This document shows, piece by piece, positions 52,557-61,967 of a stretch of DNA of 64,000 nucleotides. A program made the position numbers and the translations under genes. Source of the stretch: Stenotrophomonas beteli (lineage in GTDB: Bacteria; Pseudomonadota; Gammaproteobacteria; Xanthomonadales; Xanthomonadaceae); the NCBI RefSeq assembly GCF_001431665.1, contig NZ_LLXV01000053.1:1-64000 (forward strand). Direction: 5' to 3'. A model generated the notes under the pieces. That model was not told the DNA's origin. It was given only the letters and a program-made list of their open reading frames with translations, and made no database searches. How positions within the stretch are numbered: the first letter of the stretch is position 1; each line of letters starts with the position of its first letter.

Positions 52557-55500
52557 ATGTCCAACTCCCGCTTCGTACATCTCCACGTCCACACCGAGTT
52601 CTCGCTGGCGGACTCGACCATCCGTGTGCCGGCCAAACCCGATCAGGCCGACCCGAAGAAGGCCAAGCAGGCCAACCTGCTGTCACGCTCGGTGGAACTC
52701 GGCCTGCCCGCGCTGGCGGTGACCGATCTCAACAACCTGTTCGCCCTGGTCAAGTTCTACAAGGCGGCCGAAGGCGTGGGCATCAAGCCGATCGCCGGCG
52801 CCGATGTGCTGATCGCCGAGGAAGGCCAGGACCCGTGGCGGATGACCCTGCTGTGCCGCGATCGCGAGGGTTACCTGAGCCTGTCGCGGCTGCTGACCCG
52901 CGCCTGGATGGAAGGCCATCGCCCCGAAGGCGGCGTGGCCATCCATCCGGACTGGCTGAAGGCCGGCAACGCCAACCTGTTCGCGCTGGCCGGGCGGCAG
53001 AGCCTGGCCGGGCGCCTGGCGCTGGACGGCAAGCATGAGCTGGCCGAGCAGCAGCTGGCCGACTGGCAGCGCGTGTTCGGCGATGGCCTGCACCTGGAGC
53101 TGACCCGCACCGGCCGCGAGGGCGAGGAAACCTTCAACCAGTTCGCGCTGATGGCCGCTGGCCAGCGCGGCCTGCCGGTGGTGGCCAGCAATGACGTGCG
53201 CTTCCTGTCGCCGTCGGATTTCAGCGCGCACGAAGCGCGCGTGTGCATCTCCACTGGCCGCGTGCTGGACGACCCCAAGCGCCCGCGCGAATACAGCGAC
53301 CAGCAGTACCTGAAGTCGGCCGAGGAAATGTGCGCGCTGTTCGCCGACATTCCCGATGCGATCGACAATACGCTGGCACTGGCCGAGCGCTGCAACATCG
53401 AGATGCGGCTGGGCACCTACTTCCTGCCCAACTACCCGGTACCCGACGACGAGACCCTGGACACCTGGATCCAGAAGATGTCGCGCGACGGCCTGGAAGA
53501 GCGCCTGGAGAAGAATCCGCTGGCGCCGGGCAAGACCCGCGAAGAGTACTTCGAGCGCCTGGAATTCGAGCTCAACACCATCATCAAGATGGGTTTCCCG
53601 GGCTACTTCCTGATCGTGGCCGACTTCATCCAGTGGGGCAAGAACCAGGGCATCCCGATCGGCCCCGGCCGTGGTTCCGGTGCCGGTTCGCTGGTGGCGT
53701 GGGCACTGAAGATCACCGATCTGGACCCGCTGCCGTACAACCTGCTGTTCGAGCGCTTCCTGAACCCGGAACGCGTGTCGATGCCCGACTTCGACATCGA
53801 CTTCTGCATGGACCGCCGCGACGAGGTGATCGACTACGTCGCGCGCAAGTACGGGCGCGAGCGCGTCAGCCAGATCATCACCTACGGCACCATGGCCGCC
53901 AAGGCGGTGGTGCGCGACTCCGGCCGCGTGCTCGGCTTCCCGTATGGCCTGGTCGACGGTGTTTCCAAGTTGATTCCCAACATCCTGGGCATCCACCTGA
54001 AGGATGCGCTGGGCAAGGGCAAGGAAGGCCCCGGCTCGGAAATGGCGTCGCCGGAACTGATCCAGCGCTATGAGACCGAGGACGATGTCCGCGACCTGAT
54101 CGACCTGGCGCTGCAGCTGGAAGACCTGACCCGCAACGCCGGCAAGCATGCCGGCGGCGTGGTGATCGGGCCCGAGCCGCTGAGCGAGTTCTGCCCGCTG
54201 TACGCCGAACACGACGAGAACGGCCTGGGCAAGAACCCGGTCACCCAGTTCGACAAGAACGACGTGGAAGAAGTGGGCCTGGTGAAGTTCGACTTCCTCG
54301 GCCTGCGCACGCTGACCATCATCGACTGGGCAGTGAAGGCGATCAACAAGCGCCACGAACGCGCGGGCATCCCGCCGGTCGACATCGCCGCGATCCCGCT
54401 CGACGATGCGCCCACCTACAAGGACATCTTCGCCAACGGCAACACCGGCGCGGTGTTCCAGTTCGAATCCTCGGGCATGCGCCGCCTGCTGAAGGATGCG
54501 CGCCCCGACCGTTTCGAAGACCTGATCGCGCTGGTGTCGCTGTACCGCCCCGGCCCGATGGACCTGATTCCCTCCTTCAACGCGCGCAAGCACGGCCAGG
54601 AAGAGATCATCTATCCCGATCCGCGCACCGAAGCCATCCTGAAAGACACCTACGGCATCATGGTGTACCAGGAGCAGGTGATGCAGATGGCGCAGATCGT
54701 CGGCGGCTACTCGCTGGGCGGCGCCGACCTGCTGCGCCGCGCGATGGGCAAGAAGGTGCCGGCGGAAATGGCCAAGCACCGCGAGATCTTCCGCGAAGGT
54801 GCCGCCAAGGGCGGCGTCGATGGCCCCAAGGCCGACGAAATCTTCGACCTGATGGAGAAGTTCGCCGGCTACGGCTTCAACAAGTCGCACGCTGCAGCCT
54901 ATGCACTGGTCAGCTATCAGACCGCGTGGCTCAAGCGCCACTACCCGGCCGAGTTCATGGCGGCCACGCTGTCCTCGGACCTGGACAACACCGACAAAGT
55001 GGTCGGCTTCCTGGACGAAGTGCGCAACCTCGGCCTGACCGTGCTGCCGCCGAAGGTGAACCAGTCGGCTTTCATGTTCGAAGCGGTGACCCCGGACACC
55101 ATCCAGTACGGCCTTGGCGCGATCAAGGGCGTCGGCCAGGGCGCCTGCGAGGCGGTGGTCGAGGAGCGGTTGAAGGGCGGCGAGTTCAAGGACCTGCTCG
55201 ACTTCTGCACCCGCGTCGGTTCAGCCAAGCTCAACCGGCGCACGCTGGAAGCGATGATCAACTGCGGTGCGCTGGACGAGCTCGGCCGCAACCGTGCCTC
55301 GCTGATGCTGCAGCTGCCGGAAGTGATCAAGGCCACCGACCAGATGGCGCGCGAACGCGCCTCCGGGCAGAACTCGCTGTTCGGCGGGCCCGACCCGAGC
55401 GCCGTGTCGATCCAGCTGGACCTGCCCGAGGCCGAAGAATGGCCGCTGCTGCAGCGCCTGAACGGCGAGCGCGATACGCTGGGCTTCTATCTCAGCGGCC

Positions 55501-56144
55501 ATCCGTTCGACCCGTGGCGCGACGATGTACGCGACCTGGTCGGCAACGATCTGGGCGCGGTGGAGAAGATCTGGAGCGCCAACAGCGGTGGCGGCGGCGG
55601 CGAGAAGCGCTGGCGGCCGGAAGTGCAGACCGTGCTGGCCGGCCAGGTGGTCGGCGTGCGCCGCAAGGGCGAAAGCCAGATCTTCATCCAGCTGGAAGAT
55701 GGTCGCGGCCGCGTCGAATGCAGTGCGTTCTCCGATGCGATGGCCGAGTTCGGCCACTTGATGACCAAGGACCGCATCCTGGTGGTCAAGGGCGGCCTGC
55801 GCGAGGACGAATTCAATGGTGGCTACGCACTGCGCATCCGCCAGTGCTGGGACTTCGATGAGGTCTGCGCCAACTACGCCACGCGGCTGTCGCTGCGCCT
55901 GGACCTGCGCCAGCAGCGCCCGGTCTGGGAACGCATCAATGCCCTGCTCGACCGCCATCGCCCGGGCCGCACGCCACTGCGCCTGGACCTGCTGCTGAAG
56001 GGCCCGCAGGGCGGCGTCGCCGGCATGCTCGATGTATCCGGGCAGAGCGCGGTACGCATCGACTCGAAGCTGATGGAGGCGCTGCGCGCCGACCCGGCCG
56101 TGCGCACGCTGAAGGTTCGCTACAGCCCGCCATGGGCCAGCTGA
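52557..56144 (+). CDS. dnaE: DNA polymerase III alpha subunit
   Basis: DnaE (1195 aa) is the replicative polymerase. The N-terminal PHP domain reads FVHLHVHTEFSLADSTIRVP. The C-family catalytic aspartates are Asp411 and Asp413 in MPDFDIDFCMDRRDEVIDYV, with GPGRGSGAGSLVAWALKITDLDP before them and LYRPGPMDLIPSFNARKHG after. The third catalytic Asp lies in the VEEVGLVKFDFLGLRTL region. The C-terminal OB fold (VLAGQVVGVRRKGESQIFIQLEDGRG) and tau-binding end are complete. ATG 52557 (MSNSRFVHLHVH) matches the family start. Confidence 0.98.
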   Translation: MSNSRFVHLHVHTEFSLADSTIRVPAKPDQADPKKAKQANLLSRSVELGLPALAVTDLNNLFALVKFYKAAEGVGIKPIAGADVLIAEEGQDPWRMTLLCRDREGYLSLSRLLTRAWMEGHRPEGGVAIHPDWLKAGNANLFALAGRQSLAGRLALDGKHELAEQQLADWQRVFGDGLHLELTRTGREGEETFNQFALMAAGQRGLPVVASNDVRFLSPSDFSAHEARVCISTGRVLDDPKRPREYSDQQYLKSAEEMCALFADIPDAIDNTLALAERCNIEMRLGTYFLPNYPVPDDETLDTWIQKMSRDGLEERLEKNPLAPGKTREEYFERLEFELNTIIKMGFPGYFLIVADFIQWGKNQGIPIGPGRGSGAGSLVAWALKITDLDPLPYNLLFERFLNPERVSMPDFDIDFCMDRRDEVIDYVARKYGRERVSQIITYGTMAAKAVVRDSGRVLGFPYGLVDGVSKLIPNILGIHLKDALGKGKEGPGSEMASPELIQRYETEDDVRDLIDLALQLEDLTRNAGKHAGGVVIGPEPLSEFCPLYAEHDENGLGKNPVTQFDKNDVEEVGLVKFDFLGLRTLTIIDWAVKAINKRHERAGIPPVDIAAIPLDDAPTYKDIFANGNTGAVFQFESSGMRRLLKDARPDRFEDLIALVSLYRPGPMDLIPSFNARKHGQEEIIYPDPRTEAILKDTYGIMVYQEQVMQMAQIVGGYSLGGADLLRRAMGKKVPAEMAKHREIFREGAAKGGVDGPKADEIFDLMEKFAGYGFNKSHAAAYALVSYQTAWLKRHYPAEFMAATLSSDLDNTDKVVGFLDEVRNLGLTVLPPKVNQSAFMFEAVTPDTIQYGLGAIKGVGQGACEAVVEERLKGGEFKDLLDFCTRVGSAKLNRRTLEAMINCGALDELGRNRASLMLQLPEVIKATDQMARERASGQNSLFGGPDPSAVSIQLDLPEAEEWPLLQRLNGERDTLGFYLSGHPFDPWRDDVRDLVGNDLGAVEKIWSANSGGGGGEKRWRPEVQTVLAGQVVGVRRKGESQIFIQLEDGRGRVECSAFSDAMAEFGHLMTKDRILVVKGGLREDEFNGGYALRIRQCWDFDEVCANYATRLSLRLDLRQQRPVWERINALLDRHRPGRTPLRLDLLLKGPQGGVAGMLDVSGQSAVRIDSKLMEALRADPAVRTLKVRYSPPWAS

Positions 56145-56209
56145 CGTTGGCTCCGTGGTTTTGTCGCCCCCCCCTGTTTTCCCGTTTCCTGTATCAAGGA
56201 CGATTGCCG

Positions 56210-57079
56210 ATGAAGACCCTGCTGTTCCCGTTCGCTGCCGCTCTGGCCCTGGCCGCCTGCTCGCCCTCGAAGGTCGAGTTCCAGATCGACAATCCGACCG
56301 ACACGCCGCTGGCCCTGAGCATCGATGGCAAGGACCTGCCGGTCGCCGCGCAGGGCTCGCGCCCGGTTTCGCTGGCTGTGGGCGAGCATCGCCTGCACAC
56401 CGACAAGCTCGGCGACGTGCGCTTCATCGTCTACGTCGATGGCCGCGGCGGCCTGATCAACCCGACCCTGAGCGAGTACGTGATCGCTCGCGAGGTCTAT
56501 GTCACCGACGAGAGCAAGCTGAAGAACTTCGGCACCGGCAAGGCCGGCATCGAGCTGGGCGGCGTCGACTTCGAGGGCCCGTTCGAGAAGAGCCACGAAC
56601 TGTTCATCGACAAGGCTTGGACCTACGGCGTGCGCGAACCCTTCCCGAAGGAAAAAGTGGTGGCCCACGTCGACGCCAGCGGCGGCCAGATCGTGGCCAA
56701 GGTGTTCACCGCGCCGGACTTCATCGCTTACGTGGAAGAAGGCATGGGCGAGCCCGGCGCGTTCAAGCGCGAGCAGCCGGCCGGCTACGTGGCCCCGGCG
56801 TTCAGCCTGGAACCGGCCCCGGCCAGCCTGCCGGCGCTGGTGCCGGCCTTCGAGGCGCATGCCGCGCCGCTGCGTGAGGTCTATGCGCGCTGGCTGAAGG
56901 CCACCACCGCCGATGAACAGAAGGCCCTGCGCAAGCAGGACTTCGCCGCGCAGATGGCCTTCACCTCGGCCACCGCCAGCCTGGGCAGCGGGCTGGGCCG
57001 TGAGGCCAACGAGGCCTACAACGACTTCGTTTCCCAGCGCAGCCAGTTGATGGGCCGCAGCGCCCTGGTGGTGCCCTGA
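56210..57079 (+). CDS. Lipoprotein of unknown function between dnaE and accA
   Basis: A 289-aa protein with signal peptide MKTLLFPFAAALALAACSPS; the lipobox Cys is at residue 17. I do not recognise the family. The mature part begins with a beta-rich segment (VEFQIDNPTDTPLALSIDGKDLPVAAQG...HTDKLGDVRFIVYVDGRGGLINPT), reminiscent of a small beta-sandwich. A longer region (GKAGIELGGVDFEGPFEKSHELFIDKAW) and a helical Ala-rich C-terminus follow. It lies 65 bp after dnaE and is spaced from accA, so it could be its own transcript. Function unknown. Confidence 0.8.
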   Translation: MKTLLFPFAAALALAACSPSKVEFQIDNPTDTPLALSIDGKDLPVAAQGSRPVSLAVGEHRLHTDKLGDVRFIVYVDGRGGLINPTLSEYVIAREVYVTDESKLKNFGTGKAGIELGGVDFEGPFEKSHELFIDKAWTYGVREPFPKEKVVAHVDASGGQIVAKVFTAPDFIAYVEEGMGEPGAFKREQPAGYVAPAFSLEPAPASLPALVPAFEAHAAPLREVYARWLKATTADEQKALRKQDFAAQMAFTSATASLGSGLGREANEAYNDFVSQRSQLMGRSALVVP

Positions 57080-57192
57080 GCTGACTGGCGCGCCCTGCCC
57101 GGCTGCGCTACCGTCGCCTTCCAGACGAAGGCGTACGGGTGGTTTGCACGCATTCGGCTAGAATTCCCCCCTTCTTTACACGACGGCTTCCG

Positions 57193-58152
57193 ATGAATCC
57201 GAACTACCTCGACTTCGAGCAACCCATCGCCGACCTGGAAGCCAAGATCCAGGAGCTGCGCAACGCCAGCGCCGGGCCGGCGGTCAATGTCGAGGCGGAA
57301 GTGCACGCGCTGCAGGACAAGCTGCGCGTGCGCACCGCACAGATCTTCCGCAACCTGACCTCCTGGCAGGTACTGCAGCTGGCCCGTCACCCGTCGCGCC
57401 CGTATACCGCCGACTACATCCGCATCATCTGCGATGAGTTCCAGGAGCTGGCCGGCGACCGCGCCTTCGCCGACGACAAGGCCATCATGGGCGGCCTGGC
57501 CCGCATCAACGGCCGCGCGGTGATGGTGATCGGCCACCAGAAGGGCCGTGACACCAAGGAAAAGATCAAGCGCAACTTCGGCATGCCCAAGCCAGAGGGC
57601 TACCGCAAGGCCCTGCGCCTGATGAAGATGGCCGAGCGCTTCGGCCTGCCGGTGCTGACCCTGATCGACACCGCCGGCGCATGGCCGGGCATCGACGCCG
57701 AATCGCGCGGCCAGTCCGAAGCGATCGCACGCAACCTGATCGAGATGGCCGAACTGAAGGTGCCGATCATCTGCACCGTGATCGGTGAAGGTGGCTCCGG
57801 CGGCGCGCTGGCGCTGGGCGTGGGCGACCGCACCGTGATGCTGGAATACGCGGTGTACTCGACCATCACCCCGGAAGGCTGCGCCTCGATCCTGTGGAAG
57901 GACGCGGGCAAGGCCAAGGATGCCGCCGAGCAGCTGGGCCTGACCGCGCCGCGCCTGAAGGGCCTGGGCCTGGTCGACAAGGTCGTGCGCGAGCCGACCG
58001 GTGGCGCCCACCGCAACCCGACCCAGATGGCCAAGCGCCTGAAGGCGGTGCTGCTGAACGAACTGGACGCGCTGGACAAGCTGTCCACCGAGCAGCTGCT
58101 GGAACAGCGCTACACGCGCCTGCGCAGCTACGGCACCTACGAAGCAGCCTGA
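57193..58152 (+). CDS. accA: Acetyl-CoA carboxylase carboxyltransferase subunit alpha
   Basis: AccA (319 aa, same as E. coli) forms the carboxyltransferase with AccD, making malonyl-CoA. It has [18 protein letters not shown], the crotonase-like core [24 protein letters not shown] and [48 protein letters not shown]-like TAGAAT at 57159-57164 is a possible -10 box, 28 bp upstream. A SMAG pair follows the stop. Confidence 0.98.
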   Translation: MNPNYLDFEQPIADLEAKIQELRNASAGPAVNVEAEVHALQDKLRVRTAQIFRNLTSWQVLQLARHPSRPYTADYIRIICDEFQELAGDRAFADDKAIMGGLARINGRAVMVIGHQKGRDTKEKIKRNFGMPKPEGYRKALRLMKMAERFGLPVLTLIDTAGAWPGIDAESRGQSEAIARNLIEMAELKVPIICTVIGEGGSGGALALGVGDRTVMLEYAVYSTITPEGCASILWKDAGKAKDAAEQLGLTAPRLKGLGLVDKVVREPTGGAHRNPTQMAKRLKAVLLNELDALDKLSTEQLLEQRYTRLRSYGTYEAA

Positions 58153-58171
58153 TCGGCCGCGCTGCCTTTCT

Positions 58172-58232
58172 GTAGAGTCGATCCATGCTCGACTGCTGTT
58201 GATCGAAGCAGTCGAGCATGGCTCGACTCTAC
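58172..58232. repeat. Pair of SMAG/REP palindromes between accA and hemJ
   Basis: Inverted units lie at 58172-58195 (GTAGAGTCGATCCATGCTCG) and 58209-58232 (CAGTCGAGCATGGCTCGACT), between convergent genes. Confidence 0.85.
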
Positions 58233-58272
58233 AAGGGCCCCGCCACGCATGACGTGGAATCTACCGGGCATG

Positions 58273-58728
58273 TCAGAACGGCTTGGCCAGCACCAGCCAC
58301 ACGATCGGAATAAAGGCCAGCAGCGGAATCTCGTTGATCCAGCGCAGCGCGCGCGACGACGGCAGCGCCCTGCCCTTGGCCACGCCCTTGAGCAGGCGCC
58401 CGATCCAGCCGAAATACACCAGCAGCAGCACCACCAGGCCCAGCTTGGCATGCAGCCAGCCAGCGCCGCCCGGCGCGACCATGGTCGGGAAATCCGGGAT
58501 GACCCTGTAGCCCAGCCACAGCACCAGGCCGAGCAGGAACGCCAGGCCGAACATTGAATGGCCGAACCGGTACAGGCGCAGGCCCATCAGCTGCAGGCGC
58601 TCGGTCACGGCGGGCTGGCCGGCGGTTTCGGCCAGGTTGACCAGGATGCGCGGCAGGTAGAACACCGTGGCCATCCACGCCACCACGAACACAATGTGGA
58701 AGGTCTTCACCCAGTAGTAGCTCTGCAT
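58273..58728 (-). CDS. hemJ: HemJ/CopD-like four-TM membrane protein
   Basis: A 151-aa protein with about four membrane spans. The start MQSYYWVKTFHIVFVVAWMATVFYLPRILVN and the end RWINEIPLLAFIPIVWLVLAKPF match the HemJ (UPF0093) family, an oxygen-independent protoporphyrinogen IX oxidase thought to bind haem through conserved histidines (His in KTFHIV). HemJ substitutes for HemG/HemY in many proteobacteria. No other haem genes are adjacent, so the symbol rests on family resemblance. Confidence 0.75.
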   Translation of the reverse strand: MQSYYWVKTFHIVFVVAWMATVFYLPRILVNLAETAGQPAVTERLQLMGLRLYRFGHSMFGLAFLLGLVLWLGYRVIPDFPTMVAPGGAGWLHAKLGLVVLLLVYFGWIGRLLKGVAKGRALPSSRALRWINEIPLLAFIPIVWLVLAKPF

Positions 58729-58876
58729 GCGCTCGCTCCAGCGGCTGGCGTAGATGGGCGGCCATTCTCGCACGCGGCGATCACCGCGCCCCATGTACCG
58801 CCGCCGCGACACATCGACGCATGGCGCGCCGCAACACCGTACGATAGGCGCCGTTTCCCGGACCCCGCCCTGCACC

Positions 58877-59467
58877 ATGGACAAGACCTACGACGCCGCC
58901 TACTTCCAGCGCTGGTACCGCCGTGCCGACATCGGCGGCAGCGCCCGCCTGGCACGCAAGGTCGCCCTGGCCGTGGCCAGCGCCGAGTACTACCTGGAGC
59001 GGCCGATCCGCAGCGTGCTGGACATCGGCTGCGGCGAAGGCGCCTGGCGCGCGCCGTTGCTGAAACTGCGTCCAAAGGTCGAATACCTGGGCTTTGACAG
59101 CAGCGAGTACGCTGTGCGCCGCTACGGCCGCACCCGCAACCTGCACATGGCCCGCTTCGGCGACTTCGCCTGGCTGCGGCCCTGCGCCCCGGTCGACCTG
59201 CTGGTGTGCTCGGACGTGATGCACTACGTGCCCAGCCGCGAGCTGCGCGCCGGACTGGCCGGCGTGGCCGAGCTGACCGGCGGCGTGGCCTTCCTGGAGA
59301 CCTTCGCCGCCGAGGACGCGTTCGACGGCGACCACGAGGGCTTCCAGGCCCGGCCCGCCCGCTGGTACCGGCGGGAGCTGGCCCGGCACGGCCTGCAGGC
59401 GGCGGGGTCGCACTGCTGGCTCGGCCCCGCCCTGGCAGGCGATGCCGCCGCGCTGGAGCGGATGTGA
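58877..59467 (+). CDS. SAM-dependent class I methyltransferase
   Basis: A 196-aa Rossmann-fold methyltransferase. Motif I is RSVLDIGCGEGAWRAPLLKL, followed by VEYLGFDSSEYAVRRYG (acidic residue contacting SAM ribose) and PVDLLVCSDVMHYVPSREL (motif IV-like). The N-terminus DAAYFQRWYRRADI is helical. The substrate is unknown. It is divergent from hemJ and lies 93 bp upstream of phaZ. Confidence 0.85.
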   Translation: MDKTYDAAYFQRWYRRADIGGSARLARKVALAVASAEYYLERPIRSVLDIGCGEGAWRAPLLKLRPKVEYLGFDSSEYAVRRYGRTRNLHMARFGDFAWLRPCAPVDLLVCSDVMHYVPSRELRAGLAGVAELTGGVAFLETFAAEDAFDGDHEGFQARPARWYRRELARHGLQAAGSHCWLGPALAGDAAALERM

Positions 59468-59478
59468 ATCCGGATTCA
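59465..59478. promoter_or_regulatory. 14-bp perfect palindrome over the methyltransferase stop
   Basis: TGAATCCGGATTCA is a perfect dyad starting at the TGA stop. It is followed by an AT-richer stretch to the phaZ start (59561), which includes ATATGACCATACATAT. It could be an operator for phaZ; this is inferred only from symmetry. Confidence 0.35.
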
Positions 59479-59560
59479 TTATTTTCAGCCGACTTAACCT
59501 GCGGGACCCCCGGATGGGATATGCTGCGCGGCAACATATGACCATACATATTCGGTCGTC

Positions 59561-60868
59561 ATGCTCTATCAACTGCACGAACTGACCCGCAACCTGCTCG
59601 CCCCCTGGGTGCACCAGGCCCAGGCCAACGCCAAGTTCTTCGCCAACCCGGGCCACTGGTGGTCGCAGATGCCGGGTGCCGATCGCCTGGCCGCGGTCAA
59701 CGAGCTGTTCCATCGCATCGGCAAGGATTACGAGAAGCCCGAGTGGGGCATCAACGAAATCGACGTCGATGGCGAGCGCGTGCCGATCGTGGTGCACGAG
59801 GAAGTGAGCAAGCCGTTCTGCAGGCTGCTGCGCTTCAAGCGCCACAGCAACGAAGCCGACCAGCTGCACACCATGCTCAACCAGCCGTTCGTGCTGGTGG
59901 TGGCGCCGCTGTCCGGCCACCACGCCACGCTGCTGCGCGATACCGTGCGCACCCTGCTGCGCGACCACCGCGTGTACGTCACCGACTGGGTGGACGCGCG
60001 CATGGTGCCGGCCAGTGAAGGCGAGTTCGGCCTGGATGACTACATCGCCTACATCCAGGAATTCATCCGCCATCTGGGCGTCGAACGCCTGCACGTGGTC
60101 AGCGTGTGCCAGCCGACCGTGCCGGTGCTGGCTGCGGTTTCACTGATGGCCAGCCGTGGCGAGCCGACGCCGCGCACGCTGGTGATGATGGGTGGCCCGA
60201 TCGATGCGCGCTGCAGCCCCACCGCAGTGAACAACCTGGCCACGCAGAACCCGCTGTCGTGGTTCGAGAACAACGTCATCCACACCGTTCCGCCGAGCTA
60301 TCCCGGCGCCGGCCGCCGCGTGTATCCCGGCTTCCTGCAGCACGCCGGCTTCCTGTCGATGAACCCGAGCCGCCACTTCAGCTCGCACTGGGATTTCTAC
60401 ACCGATCTGGTCAAGGGCGACCTGGAAGACGCCGACGCGCATCGTCGTTTCTACGACGAGTACAACGCGGTGCTGGACATGCCGGCCAAGTACTACCTGG
60501 ACACCATCCGCGTGGTGTTCCAGGACTTCCTGCTGCCGCGCGGCGAGTGGGTGGTCAACGGCGAGAAGGTCGATCCGTCGGCGATCCGCGATACCGCGCT
60601 GCTGAGCATCGAAGGCGAGCTGGACGACATCGCCGGCCTTGGCCAGACCGAAGCGGCGCAGGCGCTGTGCACCGGCATTGCTGCTGACCGGCGCGAGCAT
60701 TTCATCGTCGAAGGTGCAGGCCACTACGGCATCTTCAGCGGCCGCCGCTGGCGCGAAGTGGTGTACCCGAAGGTTCGCGACTTCTTCGCCGCGCACGCCG
60801 AAGCCCCGGCCGCCAAGGCCACGAAGAAGAAGAGCAACGTCACCCCGTTGCGGCGGAAGGCGGGCTGA
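59561..60868 (+). CDS. phaZ: Intracellular polyhydroxyalkanoate depolymerase
   Basis: A 435-aa cytoplasmic alpha/beta-hydrolase of the PhaZ family that mobilises storage PHA/PHB. The nucleophile is Cys183 in HVVSVCQPTVPVLAAVS; the other triad residues are Asp355 (IEGELDDIAG) and His388 (EGAGHYGIFSG), the same numbering as Ralstonia eutropha PhaZ1. No signal peptide is present. A Lys-rich tail (AAKATKKKSNVTPLRRKAG) follows. No synthase or phasin gene is nearby in this window. Confidence 0.93.
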   Translation: MLYQLHELTRNLLAPWVHQAQANAKFFANPGHWWSQMPGADRLAAVNELFHRIGKDYEKPEWGINEIDVDGERVPIVVHEEVSKPFCRLLRFKRHSNEADQLHTMLNQPFVLVVAPLSGHHATLLRDTVRTLLRDHRVYVTDWVDARMVPASEGEFGLDDYIAYIQEFIRHLGVERLHVVSVCQPTVPVLAAVSLMASRGEPTPRTLVMMGGPIDARCSPTAVNNLATQNPLSWFENNVIHTVPPSYPGAGRRVYPGFLQHAGFLSMNPSRHFSSHWDFYTDLVKGDLEDADAHRRFYDEYNAVLDMPAKYYLDTIRVVFQDFLLPRGEWVVNGEKVDPSAIRDTALLSIEGELDDIAGLGQTEAAQALCTGIAADRREHFIVEGAGHYGIFSGRRWREVVYPKVRDFFAAHAEAPAAKATKKKSNVTPLRRKAG

Positions 60869-60877
60869 TTCCCGGCA

Positions 60878-60970
60878 GGGGCCGGATCCCTTTCCAACGG
60901 AAAGGGCTCTGGCCCCAGCATGATGGGATCCGGGGCCAGAGCCCTGTTCTGCGAACAGGGATCCGACCCC
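60878..60970. repeat. Double GGATCCCTTTCC-type inverted repeat between phaZ and the DUF1700 gene
   Basis: A first hairpin at 60878-60916 (GGGGCCGGATCCCTTTCC / GGAAAGGGCTCTGGCCCC) is followed by a second at 60932-60970 (GGGGCCAGAGCCCTGTTC / GAACAGGGATCCGACCCC). They stand between the convergent phaZ and DUF1700 genes and may terminate both. Confidence 0.85.
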
Positions 60971-60977
60971 TGGCCTG

Positions 60978-61967
60978 TTACAACCGCACCAGCAGGTTCT
61001 TGGCGATCAACCCATGCAGCCTGCCGATGCCACGCGCCAGGTGCATCGTCAGCACCAGCAGCAGCGCGCCCACGGCCGCCACCACGATCGCCACCAGCGG
61101 CGAGGCCGCCATCGGCAGCACATTCACGTCGTTGATGTACACGCCCGGGATGTCGCCACTGAAGATCGCCGCGACCGGCGCCCAGATCAGGCTCAGCGAC
61201 AGCGACAGCAGCGTCACCGCGATGGTGAAGTAGATGATGCCCAGCGGCAGCATCAGCACGAAGTACAGCAGGGTCAGCCAGGTGCGGCCGTCGGTGAACA
61301 TGTCACCGATGCGCTGCAGCCACGTGCGGCTGCGGTCGGTGTAACGCGGACGACGCGGCATGCGTTCGCCCAGCAACGCTTCCACCAGCCGCCCTTCCAG
61401 CAGCGCCAGCCCGCGCACCGAGCCGAAGAACAGCACGGTCAGCGGAATGCCGACGATCAGGATCAACAGGCCGAGCGAGAGCGACAGGCCGGTCACCACC
61501 CAGGTGAAGAAGAAGATGCCGGTGGCCAGCGACAGCAGCATGTAGAACAGCGCGCCGTAGGTATGCGGATCGGTCACCACGCCGAAGAAACGCGCCAGCA
61601 GCGAACGCGGCGCCGGCGCCGGCGGCGGCGCCGCCGGTTCGACGCCACTGGCTTCGGCCGCCGCACGCAGCACCGGCGCGGTATCCGCGCGCGGCGTACG
61701 CAGCGCGCGGTTCACCGTCACTTCGGTCTCGCGGTAGATGTCGGCCACTTCGTCCGGCGCGCCATAGCTGCCGGCAACATCGGCGATCACCTCGGCCTCG
61801 CTGCGGCCGGGCTGCGCCGCCAGCTCCGAACGCAGGTATTCCTCGGCGTCATACAGCGCGTCCTGCACCATCGCCGGATCGGCGCCTTCCAGCGCCGCGC
61901 GCAGCTGCGCCAGGTACTGCGGGATGGTCGTGGGCAGGGCTCGGCCTGCCAGGCTCGGGTCGTTCAT
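60978..61967 (-). CDS. DUF1700/HAAS-type membrane protein
   Basis: A 329-aa protein. The N-terminal region (IPQYLAQLRAALEGADPAMVQDALYDAEEYLRSELAAQPGRSEAE) is a HAAS-like helical signalling domain of the DUF1700 group. A Pro/Ala linker follows, then four to five membrane spans (FYMLLSLATGIFFFTWVV, LILIVGIPLTVLFFGS, LLYFVLMLPLGIIYFTIAV, VAIVVAAVGALLLVLTMHLA). It overlaps the padR gene by 4 bp. PadR-DUF1700 pairs are common and thought to sense envelope state; no proven role is known. Confidence 0.82.
   Translation of the reverse strand: MNDPSLAGRALPTTIPQYLAQLRAALEGADPAMVQDALYDAEEYLRSELAAQPGRSEAEVIADVAGSYGAPDEVADIYRETEVTVNRALRTPRADTAPVLRAAAEASGVEPAAPPPAPAPRSLLARFFGVVTDPHTYGALFYMLLSLATGIFFFTWVVTGLSLSLGLLILIVGIPLTVLFFGSVRGLALLEGRLVEALLGERMPRRPRYTDRSRTWLQRIGDMFTDGRTWLTLLYFVLMLPLGIIYFTIAVTLLSLSLSLIWAPVAAIFSGDIPGVYINDVNVLPMAASPLVAIVVAAVGALLLVLTMHLARGIGRLHGLIAKNLLVRL

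Noticed and set aside
57142-57164. accA promoter TTTGCA/TAGAAT
   Set aside because: The two boxes are only about 10 bp apart; TAGAAT alone is not enough to call a promoter.
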